64,000 nucleotides of DNA from Martinezella rhizogenes (GTDB lineage Bacteria; Pseudomonadota; Alphaproteobacteria; Rhizobiales; Rhizobiaceae). The position numbers and the translations under genes were made by a program. Positions within the stretch are counted from its first letter, which is position 1. Each line of letters starts with the position of its first letter. The notes below the pieces were generated by a model. The model ran no database searches, was not told the origin of the DNA, and saw nothing but the letters and a program-made list of their open reading frames with translations. The DNA lies in NCBI GenBank assembly GCA_013322215.1, contig JAAMEZ010000041.1, forward strand, positions 154,422 through 218,421, in the 5' to 3' direction. Shown one piece after another: positions 17,174 through 25,609 of this stretch.

Positions 17174-18034
17174 TTATCGCAGGCGCGCGTCGAAGCGATC
17201 GCGCAAGTAGTCGCCGAGCAGGCTGATGGACAGGGTGGTGAGAACAATAACAACGCCGGGCAACGCGATGAGCCACCAGGCAATCGCGATATAGTTTCTG
17301 CCGTCTGCGACCATCAGCCCAAGGCTCGTTTCCGGCGGTTGGATCCCAAGCCCAAGGAAGCTCAATCCGCTTTCGAGCAGGATGATATCCGGGAAATTCA
17401 GGGTGATTTGAACGATGAGCGGTCCAGCAATGTTTGGAAGGACGTGGCGCACATAGATCCGAAGCGATGGCACGCCGACGATGCGCGCCGCCTCCGCATA
17501 TCCCTCCTGGTTCGCACTCAAGACGAGGCCACGCGTCAGCCGCGCATAACGCTCGAATGATGCGACACCAACGAGCATAAGAAGTATCAGCGGGCTTGAC
17601 CCGAGAAACGCCAGGACACCAAGCGCGAAGATTATAAAGGGCACGGAAGCCTTCGCGTCTGCGAAGCCCATAATGAGATTGTCGACCCAGCCACCGAAAT
17701 GTGCCGCAAGAAATCCGAGGGTCGTACCGATGAACGCGCAGATGAGAGAACCGACAAGAGCGATCATCAAAGACGTCTGGGTAGCGACCAGAATGTTGCT
17801 GAGCACGTCACGACCGAGATAATCAGTTCCCAGCAAATGTCCCGGCGCACCCGGCGGCGCAAATCGCGCCAGAGGTGACTGCTGCAGATAGTCGAACGGT
17901 GCCAACCATTGCGCCGTGATGCCCACGAAGACGACAACCGCAATCCAGATCAGGCATAGCCAGATACTGATCGGAATGCGGCGGGCAGATTTCAGGAATT
18001 GCCGCTTTGGTAATGAGAGTGTCGTATTAGCCAT
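17174..18034 (-). CDS. accE: AccE, agrocinopine ABC transporter permease
   Basis: This 286-aa protein is a DppC/OppC-type inner-membrane permease with a first membrane segment at residues 22-42 and five more in the BPD_transp_1 domain. The coupling loop reads EAARIVGVPSLRIYVRHVLPN (EAA motif). It pairs with AccD to import agrocinopines and, fortuitously, agrocin 84. The start overlaps the accD stop by 8 bp. Confidence 0.92.
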   Translation of the reverse strand: MANTTLSLPKRQFLKSARRIPISIWLCLIWIAVVVFVGITAQWLAPFDYLQQSPLARFAPPGAPGHLLGTDYLGRDVLSNILVATQTSLMIALVGSLICAFIGTTLGFLAAHFGGWVDNLIMGFADAKASVPFIIFALGVLAFLGSSPLILLMLVGVASFERYARLTRGLVLSANQEGYAEAARIVGVPSLRIYVRHVLPNIAGPLIVQITLNFPDIILLESGLSFLGLGIQPPETSLGLMVADGRNYIAIAWWLIALPGVVIVLTTLSISLLGDYLRDRFDARLR

Positions 18035-18953
18035 TTTTTTGAAGCCTGATTTTCGGGTTCAGCACCGCATAGAGAACATCGACGATCAAGTTGATCGTGA
18101 CCATGAACGCCGTGAAGAGAAGGATCATTGCCTGAACGACATTGAGATCGCTGAGCGTGATTGCTCGAACAAAACCGCTACCAAGCCCGGGCCAGGCGAA
18201 TACGGTCTCTACGATAGCCGACCCCCCCAGCAAGCCAGCTGCAACGAAACCCAGCATGGTCACCATCGGGATCGCCGCGTTCGGGAGCGCGTGGCGGATA
18301 ACCACTTCCCACTTGGGAATACCATCGGCGCGAGCCGCTGCGATATAGGGCTGTTCCAGAACTTCGATCAGCGCGGAACGTGCGAAGCGCGCAATCGCAG
18401 CCGCATTGACAAGACCGAATGTCGCAACGGGCAGGATCGCATGCTGCCAGGTGGAACTTCCCGAGCTCGGCAGCACACGAAACCAGACGGCAAACACGAA
18501 GATGAGCGTCAGTCCGAGCAAGAAATTTGGTACGCTATAGCCGAGAACAGCGCCTGCCATGACGGATTTGTCGGCGGCACTGTCGCGGCGGACTGCTGCA
18601 ATGATTCCCGCGGGGATACCGACGAGTACGCTTAGCACGAACGCTGAAATCGTCAGCGTCAATGTCTTGGGTATACGTTCGGCGATGACGGTGAATACCT
18701 CACGACCGTCGGCTGCCGATACCCCGAAGTCGCCTCTGAGCGCGCTGGCGAGATAGATCAGGAACTGTTCAGGAATGGATCTGTCCAGGCCCCATGCTGT
18801 TCGGAATGCTGCCAGCGCCTCTGGCGTCGCGTTCTCGCCCAACATGGCCCGAGCTGGATCTCCACCCAACCTGAGAATGATGAAGACAAACGTCACGGTC
18901 AGCATCATGACAATGATCGCTCGAACGAGGCGTGCAAGGATGAAACTAATCAT
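18027..18953 (-). CDS. accD: AccD, agrocinopine ABC transporter permease
   Basis: This 308-aa DppB/OppB-type permease has an N-terminal membrane anchor (residues 9-30), the family block GDFGVSAADGREVF and five further membrane segments. The EAA-type loop is AAARADGIPKWEVVIRHALP. The start codon overlaps the accC stop (ATGA), so translation is coupled. Confidence 0.92.
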   Translation of the reverse strand: MISFILARLVRAIIVMMLTVTFVFIILRLGGDPARAMLGENATPEALAAFRTAWGLDRSIPEQFLIYLASALRGDFGVSAADGREVFTVIAERIPKTLTLTISAFVLSVLVGIPAGIIAAVRRDSAADKSVMAGAVLGYSVPNFLLGLTLIFVFAVWFRVLPSSGSSTWQHAILPVATFGLVNAAAIARFARSALIEVLEQPYIAAARADGIPKWEVVIRHALPNAAIPMVTMLGFVAAGLLGGSAIVETVFAWPGLGSGFVRAITLSDLNVVQAMILLFTAFMVTINLIVDVLYAVLNPKIRLQKNG

Positions 18954-19969
18954 CGCGCCACCTCCATCATCTGCGCCGGATCAGTCTGCGCGACTATAGA
19001 TCTCGGAAACTCTTCCGCTCTATGACACGCTGCCAGTTGCCCGCCCGCAGGCCGAAGCAGCGGCGTTTCTTTCGCACATCTTTCGATTGCAAAAGGACAG
19101 CGTGACCGGAAGGCACAGCCAGTCATTACCTTGCCAGCGTCGAGTTCCCCCTTGATCGGTGGTTCAATATTGCGGACCGTCGGGTCCATAGTGGGGACGG
19201 AGGCAAGCAATGCGCGGGTATAGGGATGGCGTGGCCACGCATACACAGATTTGATATCGCCGGTTTCGACGACGCGGCCAAGATACATCACGACAATACG
19301 ATCAACGAGATGGCGAACGATGCGCAGGTCGTGGGTGATGAACACATACGCCAGATCAAGCTCCTGCCAGAGCTGCCGAAGCAACGCAACGACCTGGGCT
19401 TGCACAGAGACGTCGAGCGCAGATACCGCCTCATCGAATACGACCAATTTGGGGTCGAGGATCAAAGCTCGGGCAATAACAACTCTTTGTCGCTGCCCTC
19501 CCGACATCTGATGTGGATAGCGGTTCATCATCGCGCTCGAGAGGCCGACCCGGTCCAGCATGGTTGCCGCCCGATCACGCGCGCCCGCGCGGTTGGCAAC
19601 CCGGTGAACCCAGACGGCTTCAGCGATTTGCTCGCCGATCGTCATTTGTGGATTAAGGGCGGACAGCGGGTTTTGCTGGACCAGGGAGGTCTCCTTTCGG
19701 AACGTCGACCAGTCTCGCGCGCTACGATCTGTGTGCGCGAGTCCTTCGAACAAGACCTCTCCCTCGGTGGTGGAGGTCAAGCCGAGCAGAAGTCTACCGA
19801 GTGTCGATTTCCCGCTCCCAGATTCACCGACCACACCTACCCGCTCACGCGGCGCAAGTTCGAGATCAATTGAATTAACCGCCACATGTACCGATGGCTT
19901 TACGAAAAGCCCGGATTTCAGGCGAAAGACCTTGGTGACCCCGCGGGCCTGAAGAAGAGGCGCACTCAT
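18950..19969 (-). CDS. accC: AccC, agrocinopine ABC transporter ATPase
   Basis: This 339-aa ATPase of the OppF/DppF type has Walker A GESGSGKSTLGR, signature QMSGGQRQRVVIARAL, Walker B KLVVFDEAVSALD and the oligopeptide-transporter C-terminal extension with a Cys-rich GCAFRSRCPFAIERC segment. ATG 19969 (MSAPLLQARG) forms an ATGA overlap with accB and is preferred over ATG 19990. Confidence 0.92.
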   Translation of the reverse strand: MSAPLLQARGVTKVFRLKSGLFVKPSVHVAVNSIDLELAPRERVGVVGESGSGKSTLGRLLLGLTSTTEGEVLFEGLAHTDRSARDWSTFRKETSLVQQNPLSALNPQMTIGEQIAEAVWVHRVANRAGARDRAATMLDRVGLSSAMMNRYPHQMSGGQRQRVVIARALILDPKLVVFDEAVSALDVSVQAQVVALLRQLWQELDLAYVFITHDLRIVRHLVDRIVVMYLGRVVETGDIKSVYAWPRHPYTRALLASVPTMDPTVRNIEPPIKGELDAGKVMTGCAFRSRCPFAIERCAKETPLLRPAGGQLAACHRAEEFPRSIVAQTDPAQMMEVAR

Positions 19970-20904
19970 GGGCTCACCGGATGGTAACACGCCGCGTCAT
20001 GGAACGCGCCGACGTTGACAGGCCCGGGAAAGCTCACGGAACATTGTTCGCTCGCGCGGGGACAGCGTGGGTGATAATAACATCCGGCAGGCAGGTTATC
20101 GAGAAGAGGAACAGAACCCGGGATTGGTACTGGCGGCTCCAGGTCGTCCGCATCGATCGTTGGCATGCAGCCGATCAGGGCGCGAGCGTAAGGATGCGCT
20201 GCACGCTCCAACAATTCCGCAACCGGCGCCGTTTCGACGATCTTTCCGCAATACATGACCGCCGCACGATCCGCGAGGCGGGCGATCACGCCGAGATCGT
20301 GCGACACGATCAAAAGCGCCATGCCTGTTTCAGATCTGAGTTCCTCCAGAAGATGAAGGATCTGCGCCTGCGTCGTGACATCGAGCGCTGTCGTGGGCTC
20401 GTCGGCGATCATCAGCTTGGGCTTCGCAGCGAGCGCGTGGGCAATCATGACGCGCTGGTTCATACCGCCCGAGAACTCATGAGGATAGGATCGCAGCCGA
20501 CTTTTGGCGCGGTCGATACCGACACGTTCGAGAAGACGCATGGCCTCGAGCCGTGCATCGTTGCCCTCCAGACCCTGATGGCGATAAAGGCTGCTCTCGA
20601 GATAATAACCGATCGAATGAACCGGATTGAGGCTGCTGGTCGGGTCCTGATAGATCATGGCAATAGCCGGCTTGCCATCAGCCTTTGGTCCACTGTTCAG
20701 CTCAATAGTTCCGCCCGTCTGCGAAATCCCTCGCGGCAATGCCTTGGCTATTGCGTAACATGTCATGCTCTTTCCGCAGCCCGACTCCCCGACGAGTCCA
20801 AGCGTCTGCCCTGCATCCAGTGAAAAACTGACACCGTTGATGATTGTGATATCGCGCGCCGGCACCTGAACGACCAGGTCGCGAACTGTTAGTAGATTTG
20901 ACAA
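19966..20904 (-). CDS. accB: AccB, agrocinopine ABC transporter ATPase
   Basis: This 312-aa ATPase of the OppD/DppD type has Walker A GESGCGKSMTCYA, signature EFSGGMNQRVMIAHAL, Walker B KLMIADEPTTALDVT and a C-terminal CYYHPRCPRASEQC segment. The TTG at 20904 is preferred as start because GGAGGAG lies six bases before it; the GTG at 20931 has no such site. The gap to accA is 60 bp. The two ATPases AccB and AccC probably form a heterodimer. Confidence 0.9.
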   Translation of the reverse strand: MSNLLTVRDLVVQVPARDITIINGVSFSLDAGQTLGLVGESGCGKSMTCYAIAKALPRGISQTGGTIELNSGPKADGKPAIAMIYQDPTSSLNPVHSIGYYLESSLYRHQGLEGNDARLEAMRLLERVGIDRAKSRLRSYPHEFSGGMNQRVMIAHALAAKPKLMIADEPTTALDVTTQAQILHLLEELRSETGMALLIVSHDLGVIARLADRAAVMYCGKIVETAPVAELLERAAHPYARALIGCMPTIDADDLEPPVPIPGSVPLLDNLPAGCYYHPRCPRASEQCSVSFPGPVNVGAFHDAACYHPVSP

Positions 20905-20964
20905 CTTAGGCTCCTCCAGGGCGACGCGCACACCTCGCGCGCGCCGCCTTCTCGATTAACGAGT

Positions 20965-22530
20965 TCAGCCGAAGCTGAGATTGTTGCGGAATTCCATCAT
21001 CTCGAAGCTCACGGGCTTCCAGTGGACATCCTTGCGCGCGGCATAAACGTCATACGGCTGATAGAGAATGACGGCTGGCGCCTCCTCTTCGAAAATATCC
21101 CGCATGCGATTGTAGGCGTCGAAGCGCTCCTTGCCATTCGGCAGAACCGTGACCTTCTGACATAATTCGTTGAACTCGGCCGGCGCCTTCCAACCCCAAC
21201 GCTTTTGAACCTGACCATTCGGCCCGAATTCGGGGACGATCGTGGCGTAGGCATCGGTCATCCATTGGCCGTTGGACCAGTTTCTGATCCAGGTCTGGTT
21301 GTCCGGGGGGAAGCTACCCGGTGCGTAGGTTTTCATGACCACGTTCACACCGATCTGCTTCCACATTTCGATCATCATCATCAACGCAGGCATGGCGTTG
21401 GCATAATAGTTGCCCATCGTGTGATAGGTGATCGGCGTTCCATCGTAGCCGCTCTCCTTGACGAGACGCTTGGCCTCCTCGACATTATATTCCATGGCCT
21501 TACGCTTTGGATCGAAGGTTTCCCCATAGTTCGGGAAATTGAAGCCGGCCGGGATAGATGCTTGTTTCTTCCAGAGCGCTTCAACCATGATTGGCCGGTT
21601 GACAGCCAGAGCAAGAGCGCGCCGAAGCTTCTTATCCTTGAAAACTTCTTGGTTCATATTGAAGGTGAACATGTGGAAGTTTTCGATGAGCGTCCCGCGC
21701 GTTTCGAGGTCCGGATAGCTATTTATCAGCTGAATGTCGTCCGGCGTCAGGGTAGTGATGATATCGTATTCACCGCTGATCAGACCCGCGACGCGTGTGG
21801 CTGGCTCTGCGACGATCTGGTAGGTGATCTTCGATGCAGTCGGCTTTGGACCCCAGTAGGCGTCGTTGGCTTCCAGCACCACACGGTCACCGGCAACAAA
21901 GTCCACGAACTTGTACGGGCCTGTTCCAACGGGCTTGTTACCGAAATCTACTGCTCCCAGTTTCTTGTAGTATTCTTTGGGAACAATGCGGCTCATCCAG
22001 GATGCGACGAAGGTCTCGATGAGATAGCTCGGGGTCTTTGTGCGAAGTGTGACTATGTATTTGTCCTCGACCACGGGCTCATCGAAATCGAGCGAATAGG
22101 ATTTCCCAAGCGGGATTTTCTTGATCGCTTCGGGACCCCAAAGGCGTTCGGAAGAAAAGGTGTATGCGACATCGTCCGCGGTCAGTTCAACACCATCGTG
22201 GAACATGACCTTCTGCCGCAGCTTGAAGCGAACCGATTTCTCATCGATGCGCTCCCAGCTCTCGGCAAGTGCCGGAACGAGGTCGATGGCATTGCCGGGA
22301 GCTCCCTTCGCGAAAAAATCGCGCGCTATCAGCGTGTCGAATATCTGGTTGACGATACGCGGGCCGACATTGCTGATTGCATTGACCGGCTCCAGCGAGT
22401 TCGGCAATCCGTTCACACCCAGGCGAAGCGCCCGGCGTTCTTGCGCGAAGGTGAACTTCGCACCGGCAGTTGAAGCGACCGCTATCGCCGCGGTGCCCAT
22501 CATAAAATTCCTGCGATTGGTCTTAAGCAT
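20965..22530 (-). CDS. accA: AccA, periplasmic agrocinopine- and agrocin 84-binding protein
   Basis: This 521-aa family-5 solute-binding protein has a twin-arginine-like leader NRRNFMMGTAAIAVAS ending near AQERR. The family signature region is KVMFHDGVELTADDVAYTF. AccA is known to recognise the pyranose-2-phosphate motif shared by agrocinopine A and agrocin 84, which makes strains carrying it sensitive to that antibiotic. It is the first structural gene after accR, separated by 57 bp. Confidence 0.94.
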   Translation of the reverse strand: MLKTNRRNFMMGTAAIAVASTAGAKFTFAQERRALRLGVNGLPNSLEPVNAISNVGPRIVNQIFDTLIARDFFAKGAPGNAIDLVPALAESWERIDEKSVRFKLRQKVMFHDGVELTADDVAYTFSSERLWGPEAIKKIPLGKSYSLDFDEPVVEDKYIVTLRTKTPSYLIETFVASWMSRIVPKEYYKKLGAVDFGNKPVGTGPYKFVDFVAGDRVVLEANDAYWGPKPTASKITYQIVAEPATRVAGLISGEYDIITTLTPDDIQLINSYPDLETRGTLIENFHMFTFNMNQEVFKDKKLRRALALAVNRPIMVEALWKKQASIPAGFNFPNYGETFDPKRKAMEYNVEEAKRLVKESGYDGTPITYHTMGNYYANAMPALMMMIEMWKQIGVNVVMKTYAPGSFPPDNQTWIRNWSNGQWMTDAYATIVPEFGPNGQVQKRWGWKAPAEFNELCQKVTVLPNGKERFDAYNRMRDIFEEEAPAVILYQPYDVYAARKDVHWKPVSFEMMEFRNNLSFG

Positions 22531-22587
22531 GTGGTTTTCCTCCCAGCTCTGTTGAATGAGGGTTTAATTCGCCCGCGGCCGTCGAAC

Positions 22588-23364
22588 CTAGTTCGCAACA
22601 ACGAACTTCTTCCGCAGCTTTTCCGGTATTGTCTCAATGATGGTTCGGGTTCCAGAGTCGGTGACGATCACGCCGACATCCTCGATCCTGGCCGTCACCG
22701 AGAGGCTCGATTTTGTGAATTTCGAATGATCCGCGACGACGATCACGCGGCTCGAAACTTCGATCATGGCGCGAGCGACACTCGCGTTCACGGGCGACGA
22801 CGTACAGATCAATCCGCGATCAACATCGATCGACGCCGCGTTGAGAATGAGTTTGTCGACATTGAATTGGCGGATAAACTGCTCCGCCAAAGGGCCGCGG
22901 AAGGAGCGGTTCGTTTCGGTATACTCGCCCCCGACCGAATAGATGCTTTTGCCCTCCCCTCTCGTCAATTCCTCGACAATGTCGAGACCATTCGAGATGA
23001 AGGTGAGGTTTCTGCGGTCAGCGAGCTTCTTGGCAACTTCCAGCGCAGTTGTACCGGCGTCCAGAAGAACCGTGTCACCCTCGACGATCATACCGGCAAC
23101 GACTCCGGCTATGGCCGCCTTCTCCGCCCGATTCCAGACGGCGCGGGCAGCGTTCGGCTTGTCCTGTGTAACCTGCGTGACGCTGACCGCACCGCCGTGA
23201 GTTCGACGCAAGAGTCCGGCCTCGTGGAGTTCGCTCAAGTCGCGCCTCGCAGTGGCCACCGAAATCTGGAAGTGCTCCGTCAATCTGCCGATAGCCAAAA
23301 ACTGCTCATCGCGCAAAAGCTCAACGATTTTCGCCTGGCGGTCCTGAGTCGAGTTGAACACCAA
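22588..23364 (-). CDS. accR: AccR, DeoR-family repressor of acc and arc
   Basis: This 258-aa protein has a DeoR/GlpR N-terminal helix-turn-helix (RLTEHFQISVATARRDLSEL, residues 27-46, then RRTHGGA) and a sugar-phosphate-isomerase-like sensor domain (TVLLDAGTTALEVAKKL, VADHSKFTKSS). In nopaline Ti plasmids AccR represses the acc operon and the divergent arc operon and is inactivated by agrocinopines A and B, which links opine sensing with traR expression. Confidence 0.94.
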   Translation of the reverse strand: MVFNSTQDRQAKIVELLRDEQFLAIGRLTEHFQISVATARRDLSELHEAGLLRRTHGGAVSVTQVTQDKPNAARAVWNRAEKAAIAGVVAGMIVEGDTVLLDAGTTALEVAKKLADRRNLTFISNGLDIVEELTRGEGKSIYSVGGEYTETNRSFRGPLAEQFIRQFNVDKLILNAASIDVDRGLICTSSPVNASVARAMIEVSSRVIVVADHSKFTKSSLSVTARIEDVGVIVTDSGTRTIIETIPEKLRKKFVVAN

Positions 23365-23395
23365 CGCTTCCCTTCCAACAAGAAATGGTCTATAT

Positions 23396-23412
23396 CGCTC
23401 ACACTATGAGCG
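23396..23412. promoter_or_regulatory. Candidate AccR operator (dyad) in the acc promoter
   Basis: CGCTCA-CACTA-TGAGCG is a perfect 6-bp dyad 31 bp upstream of the accR start. The word ATCGCTCAC recurs in the same orientation at 23547-23555 on the arc side. A repressor acting on both divergent promoters would need sites like these. The assignment to AccR is inference. Confidence 0.45.
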
Positions 23413-23546
23413 TAATCGTTCTTCGTCAAATGAAAGTTTGGTGACAGTTTTGTTGCATCGCAACGATACATTACAAGTGATTACGCATTGTTGGGGATCA
23501 AGAAGCTTCGGGTAGCTAAGCGGAAGCCTTTGTTAGTGTGATCGAA

Positions 23547-23555
23547 ATCGCTCAC
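23547..23555. promoter_or_regulatory. Second copy of the candidate AccR half-site, arc side
   Basis: ATCGCTCAC repeats the word at 23394-23402, 153 bp away. It lies about 40 bp before the strong AGGAGGAG Shine-Dalgarno of the arc leader, so it would overlap the arc promoter. Confidence 0.35.
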
Positions 23556-23595
23556 TTTCGCACCGCACCAAGATCGTAAGCTTCTAGGAGGAGTG

Positions 23596-23892
23596 ATGAC
23601 TCATTCGATGTCGAACTGCCGTCAACAAAACCGGCGCGGATCAGCGCTACTCCGCACGACAACAATACGAAACCAGTTGGAATTCATCTTGCCTGCGATA
23701 CGGCGCGGGCAAGATGCCGGTGGGCAGCTCTCCTCCCTGCTCGCCCACCGGCACCCTCATCAACCGCAAGCTGGACAAGGTCTGCGACGAGAACCGCTTC
23801 CCTCTCGAGACAAATCAAGACGGCACCCGTCTGGCCGATCTCTGTTGCGAGCAGCCGCTTCGCTGATCAAGGCTTACTTCCAACAGAATTAG
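23596..23892 (+). pseudogene. Possible remnant of the first arc gene
   Basis: An AGGAGGAG Shine-Dalgarno at 23587-23594 precedes ATG 23596, which opens a 98-codon frame ending 14 bp before the next gene. The product is Arg/Gln-rich with no recognisable fold, and another frame (TGTLINRKLDKVCDENRFPL near 23750-23815) looks more protein-like. From memory, the arc operon of pTiC58 begins with another ORF before the transporter-like gene; this may be its deleted remnant. A strong hairpin lies within it. Confidence 0.3.
23716..23752 (+). other. Strong stem-loop in the arc leader
   Basis: GCCGGTGGGC pairs perfectly with GCCCACCGGC, extended inward by AGC/GCT across a one-base bulge, with a ~10-nt loop. 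No U-run follows, so it is not an obvious intrinsic terminator. It may influence processing or expression of downstream arc genes. Confidence 0.5.
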
Positions 23893-23905
23893 CGAGAGGC
23901 GCGAC

Positions 23906-25558
23906 TTGGAATCGATAATCGTTCTCATAAATCTCTGCGGCGCCGTCGCGTTGCTGCTGTTCGGCCTGGCCCAGGTGAAGGACGGAGCCTCCCGTGCGCT
24001 TGGGGCCAGATTGCGAACGGGCCTCGCCTCCGGCACGAAAAGCAGCGCCCGGTCGTTTCTATCAGGGTTCGTCGCCACAGTCGCGCTTCAGAGTTCTACA
24101 GCGACGGCGCTGATGGTCTCCTCGTTTGTGGAACGAGAGCTTATCAAGCCTCGCATGGCGCAGGTCGTCCTCCTCGGCGCCAATGTCGGAACGGCGGTCA
24201 CCGCCTGGATCGTCGCAACGGGCATCGAATGGGTGTCCCCTGCCCTACTCTTCATCGGCATCATTCTCTATCGAGGCGGTTCGACCTCCAGGCAGGGCGC
24301 CGGAACAGCGTTGCTCGGTATCGCGCTGATGCTGCTGTCACTACACCTACTCAGCAACGCGACCGAGCCGCTTCGCCATTCGCCGGCGCTCGCAGCGTTT
24401 ATCGGCCTGCTTGAAAACGCCTGGCCGGTCGCGATGATCTTTTCCGCGGCCATCGCATTCGCTTCATCTTCAAGCTTGGCTGCGGTCGTTCTGATTTTGT
24501 CGTTGACCTCCACCGGAATCCTCTCTGGCGGGCTTGTCGTAGCGCTGGTTCTTGGAGCCAATTTCGGTGGCGCAATACCTCCGGTGATCGCGTCGTTATC
24601 AGCATCGGCGGCGGCCAGGCGGGTCACACTAGGCAATCTGATTGTCCGGGCAATCGGCTGCCTGCTGATCCTGCCAGTGGCCGATATTTTGGCCAGCTGG
24701 CTTTCGATGTTGCCGGTCCCAGCGTCCAAACTTCCCGTGGACGCGCATCTCGCGTTAAATATCGGCCTGGCTCTCCTGGCCATGCCGTTTTCCCGCCTTC
24801 TTGCACGGTGGATGGGGGTCCTCATCCCCGCGTCCGAACAGGCTGACAACACACCGAAATTCCTCGATCCGGATGAGCTATCAACACCAGTCGTAGCACT
24901 GACGAGTGCTGCACGCGAAGTGCTTGGCGTTGGAGACCTGATCGAAAGAATGCTCTTGAGAGTGTCGGACGCGTTCCAGCAGAACAATGCCGCGAGATTG
25001 AAGGATATTGCGCAGCTTGAGCGCCAGGTCGACCGGTTACAGCAGGAGGTCAAGGTCTACTTATCGAAACTCGGCCGTACTGGACTGTCGGAAGACGAAG
25101 GCCGCCGCTCGATCGTCATCATCGACTACGCCATCAACCTCGAACATATCGGGGATATTGTCGAGAAAGGTCTGCTGCCCGAGGTCACGAAGAAGATCGC
25201 CCACGGTTTGAAATTCTCTGATGACGGCTTCTCCGAACTAACACAACTCTTCCAGCTCACCGTCGATAATCTCCGGATCGCACAAACAATCCTTATCACC
25301 CGGGACATCAATCTCGCGCGTCAGCTCATGGAGCGGAAAGTCGAAGTCCGGCACATGGAAAAACAGTCTTCCGAGCGCCACCTGGAACGTCTGCGCGACG
25401 GGCGCACCGACAGCCTTCAAACCAGCTCGCTTCACCTCGACATCTTGCGTGATCTCAAGCGGATCAACGCGCATATCGTCTCGGTTGCTCACCCGATCAT
25501 GGACGAGCAAGGATTACTGGGCGAGAGCCGTCTCATCGCGGGCGGCTCTGCAGACTGA
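23906..25558 (+). CDS. Na/Pi-cotransporter-like membrane protein with PhoU domain (arc operon)
   Basis: This 550-aa protein has the duplicated Na_Pi_cotrans repeat with the QSSTATALM motif near residue 60 and the second, serine-rich copy FASSSSLAAV near residue 190, about eight membrane segments through residue ~310, and a cytosolic PhoU-like helical domain at 335-530. The family imports phosphate or regulates it. GAGAGG precedes the TTG start at 23906. In the arc operon it probably handles phosphate freed from agrocinopine, a sugar phosphodiester; this is inference. Confidence 0.8.
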   Translation: MESIIVLINLCGAVALLLFGLAQVKDGASRALGARLRTGLASGTKSSARSFLSGFVATVALQSSTATALMVSSFVERELIKPRMAQVVLLGANVGTAVTAWIVATGIEWVSPALLFIGIILYRGGSTSRQGAGTALLGIALMLLSLHLLSNATEPLRHSPALAAFIGLLENAWPVAMIFSAAIAFASSSSLAAVVLILSLTSTGILSGGLVVALVLGANFGGAIPPVIASLSASAAARRVTLGNLIVRAIGCLLILPVADILASWLSMLPVPASKLPVDAHLALNIGLALLAMPFSRLLARWMGVLIPASEQADNTPKFLDPDELSTPVVALTSAAREVLGVGDLIERMLLRVSDAFQQNNAARLKDIAQLERQVDRLQQEVKVYLSKLGRTGLSEDEGRRSIVIIDYAINLEHIGDIVEKGLLPEVTKKIAHGLKFSDDGFSELTQLFQLTVDNLRIAQTILITRDINLARQLMERKVEVRHMEKQSSERHLERLRDGRTDSLQTSSLHLDILRDLKRINAHIVSVAHPIMDEQGLLGESRLIAGGSAD

Positions 25559-25609
25559 GTGAAAGAAAATCAACTCGTCCTCGTAAGACGACACATACTG
25601 GAAATTGAA

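Noticed and set aside
21205..22473. A 422-codon frame antisense to accA
   Set aside because: Shadow of a well-supported binding-protein gene.
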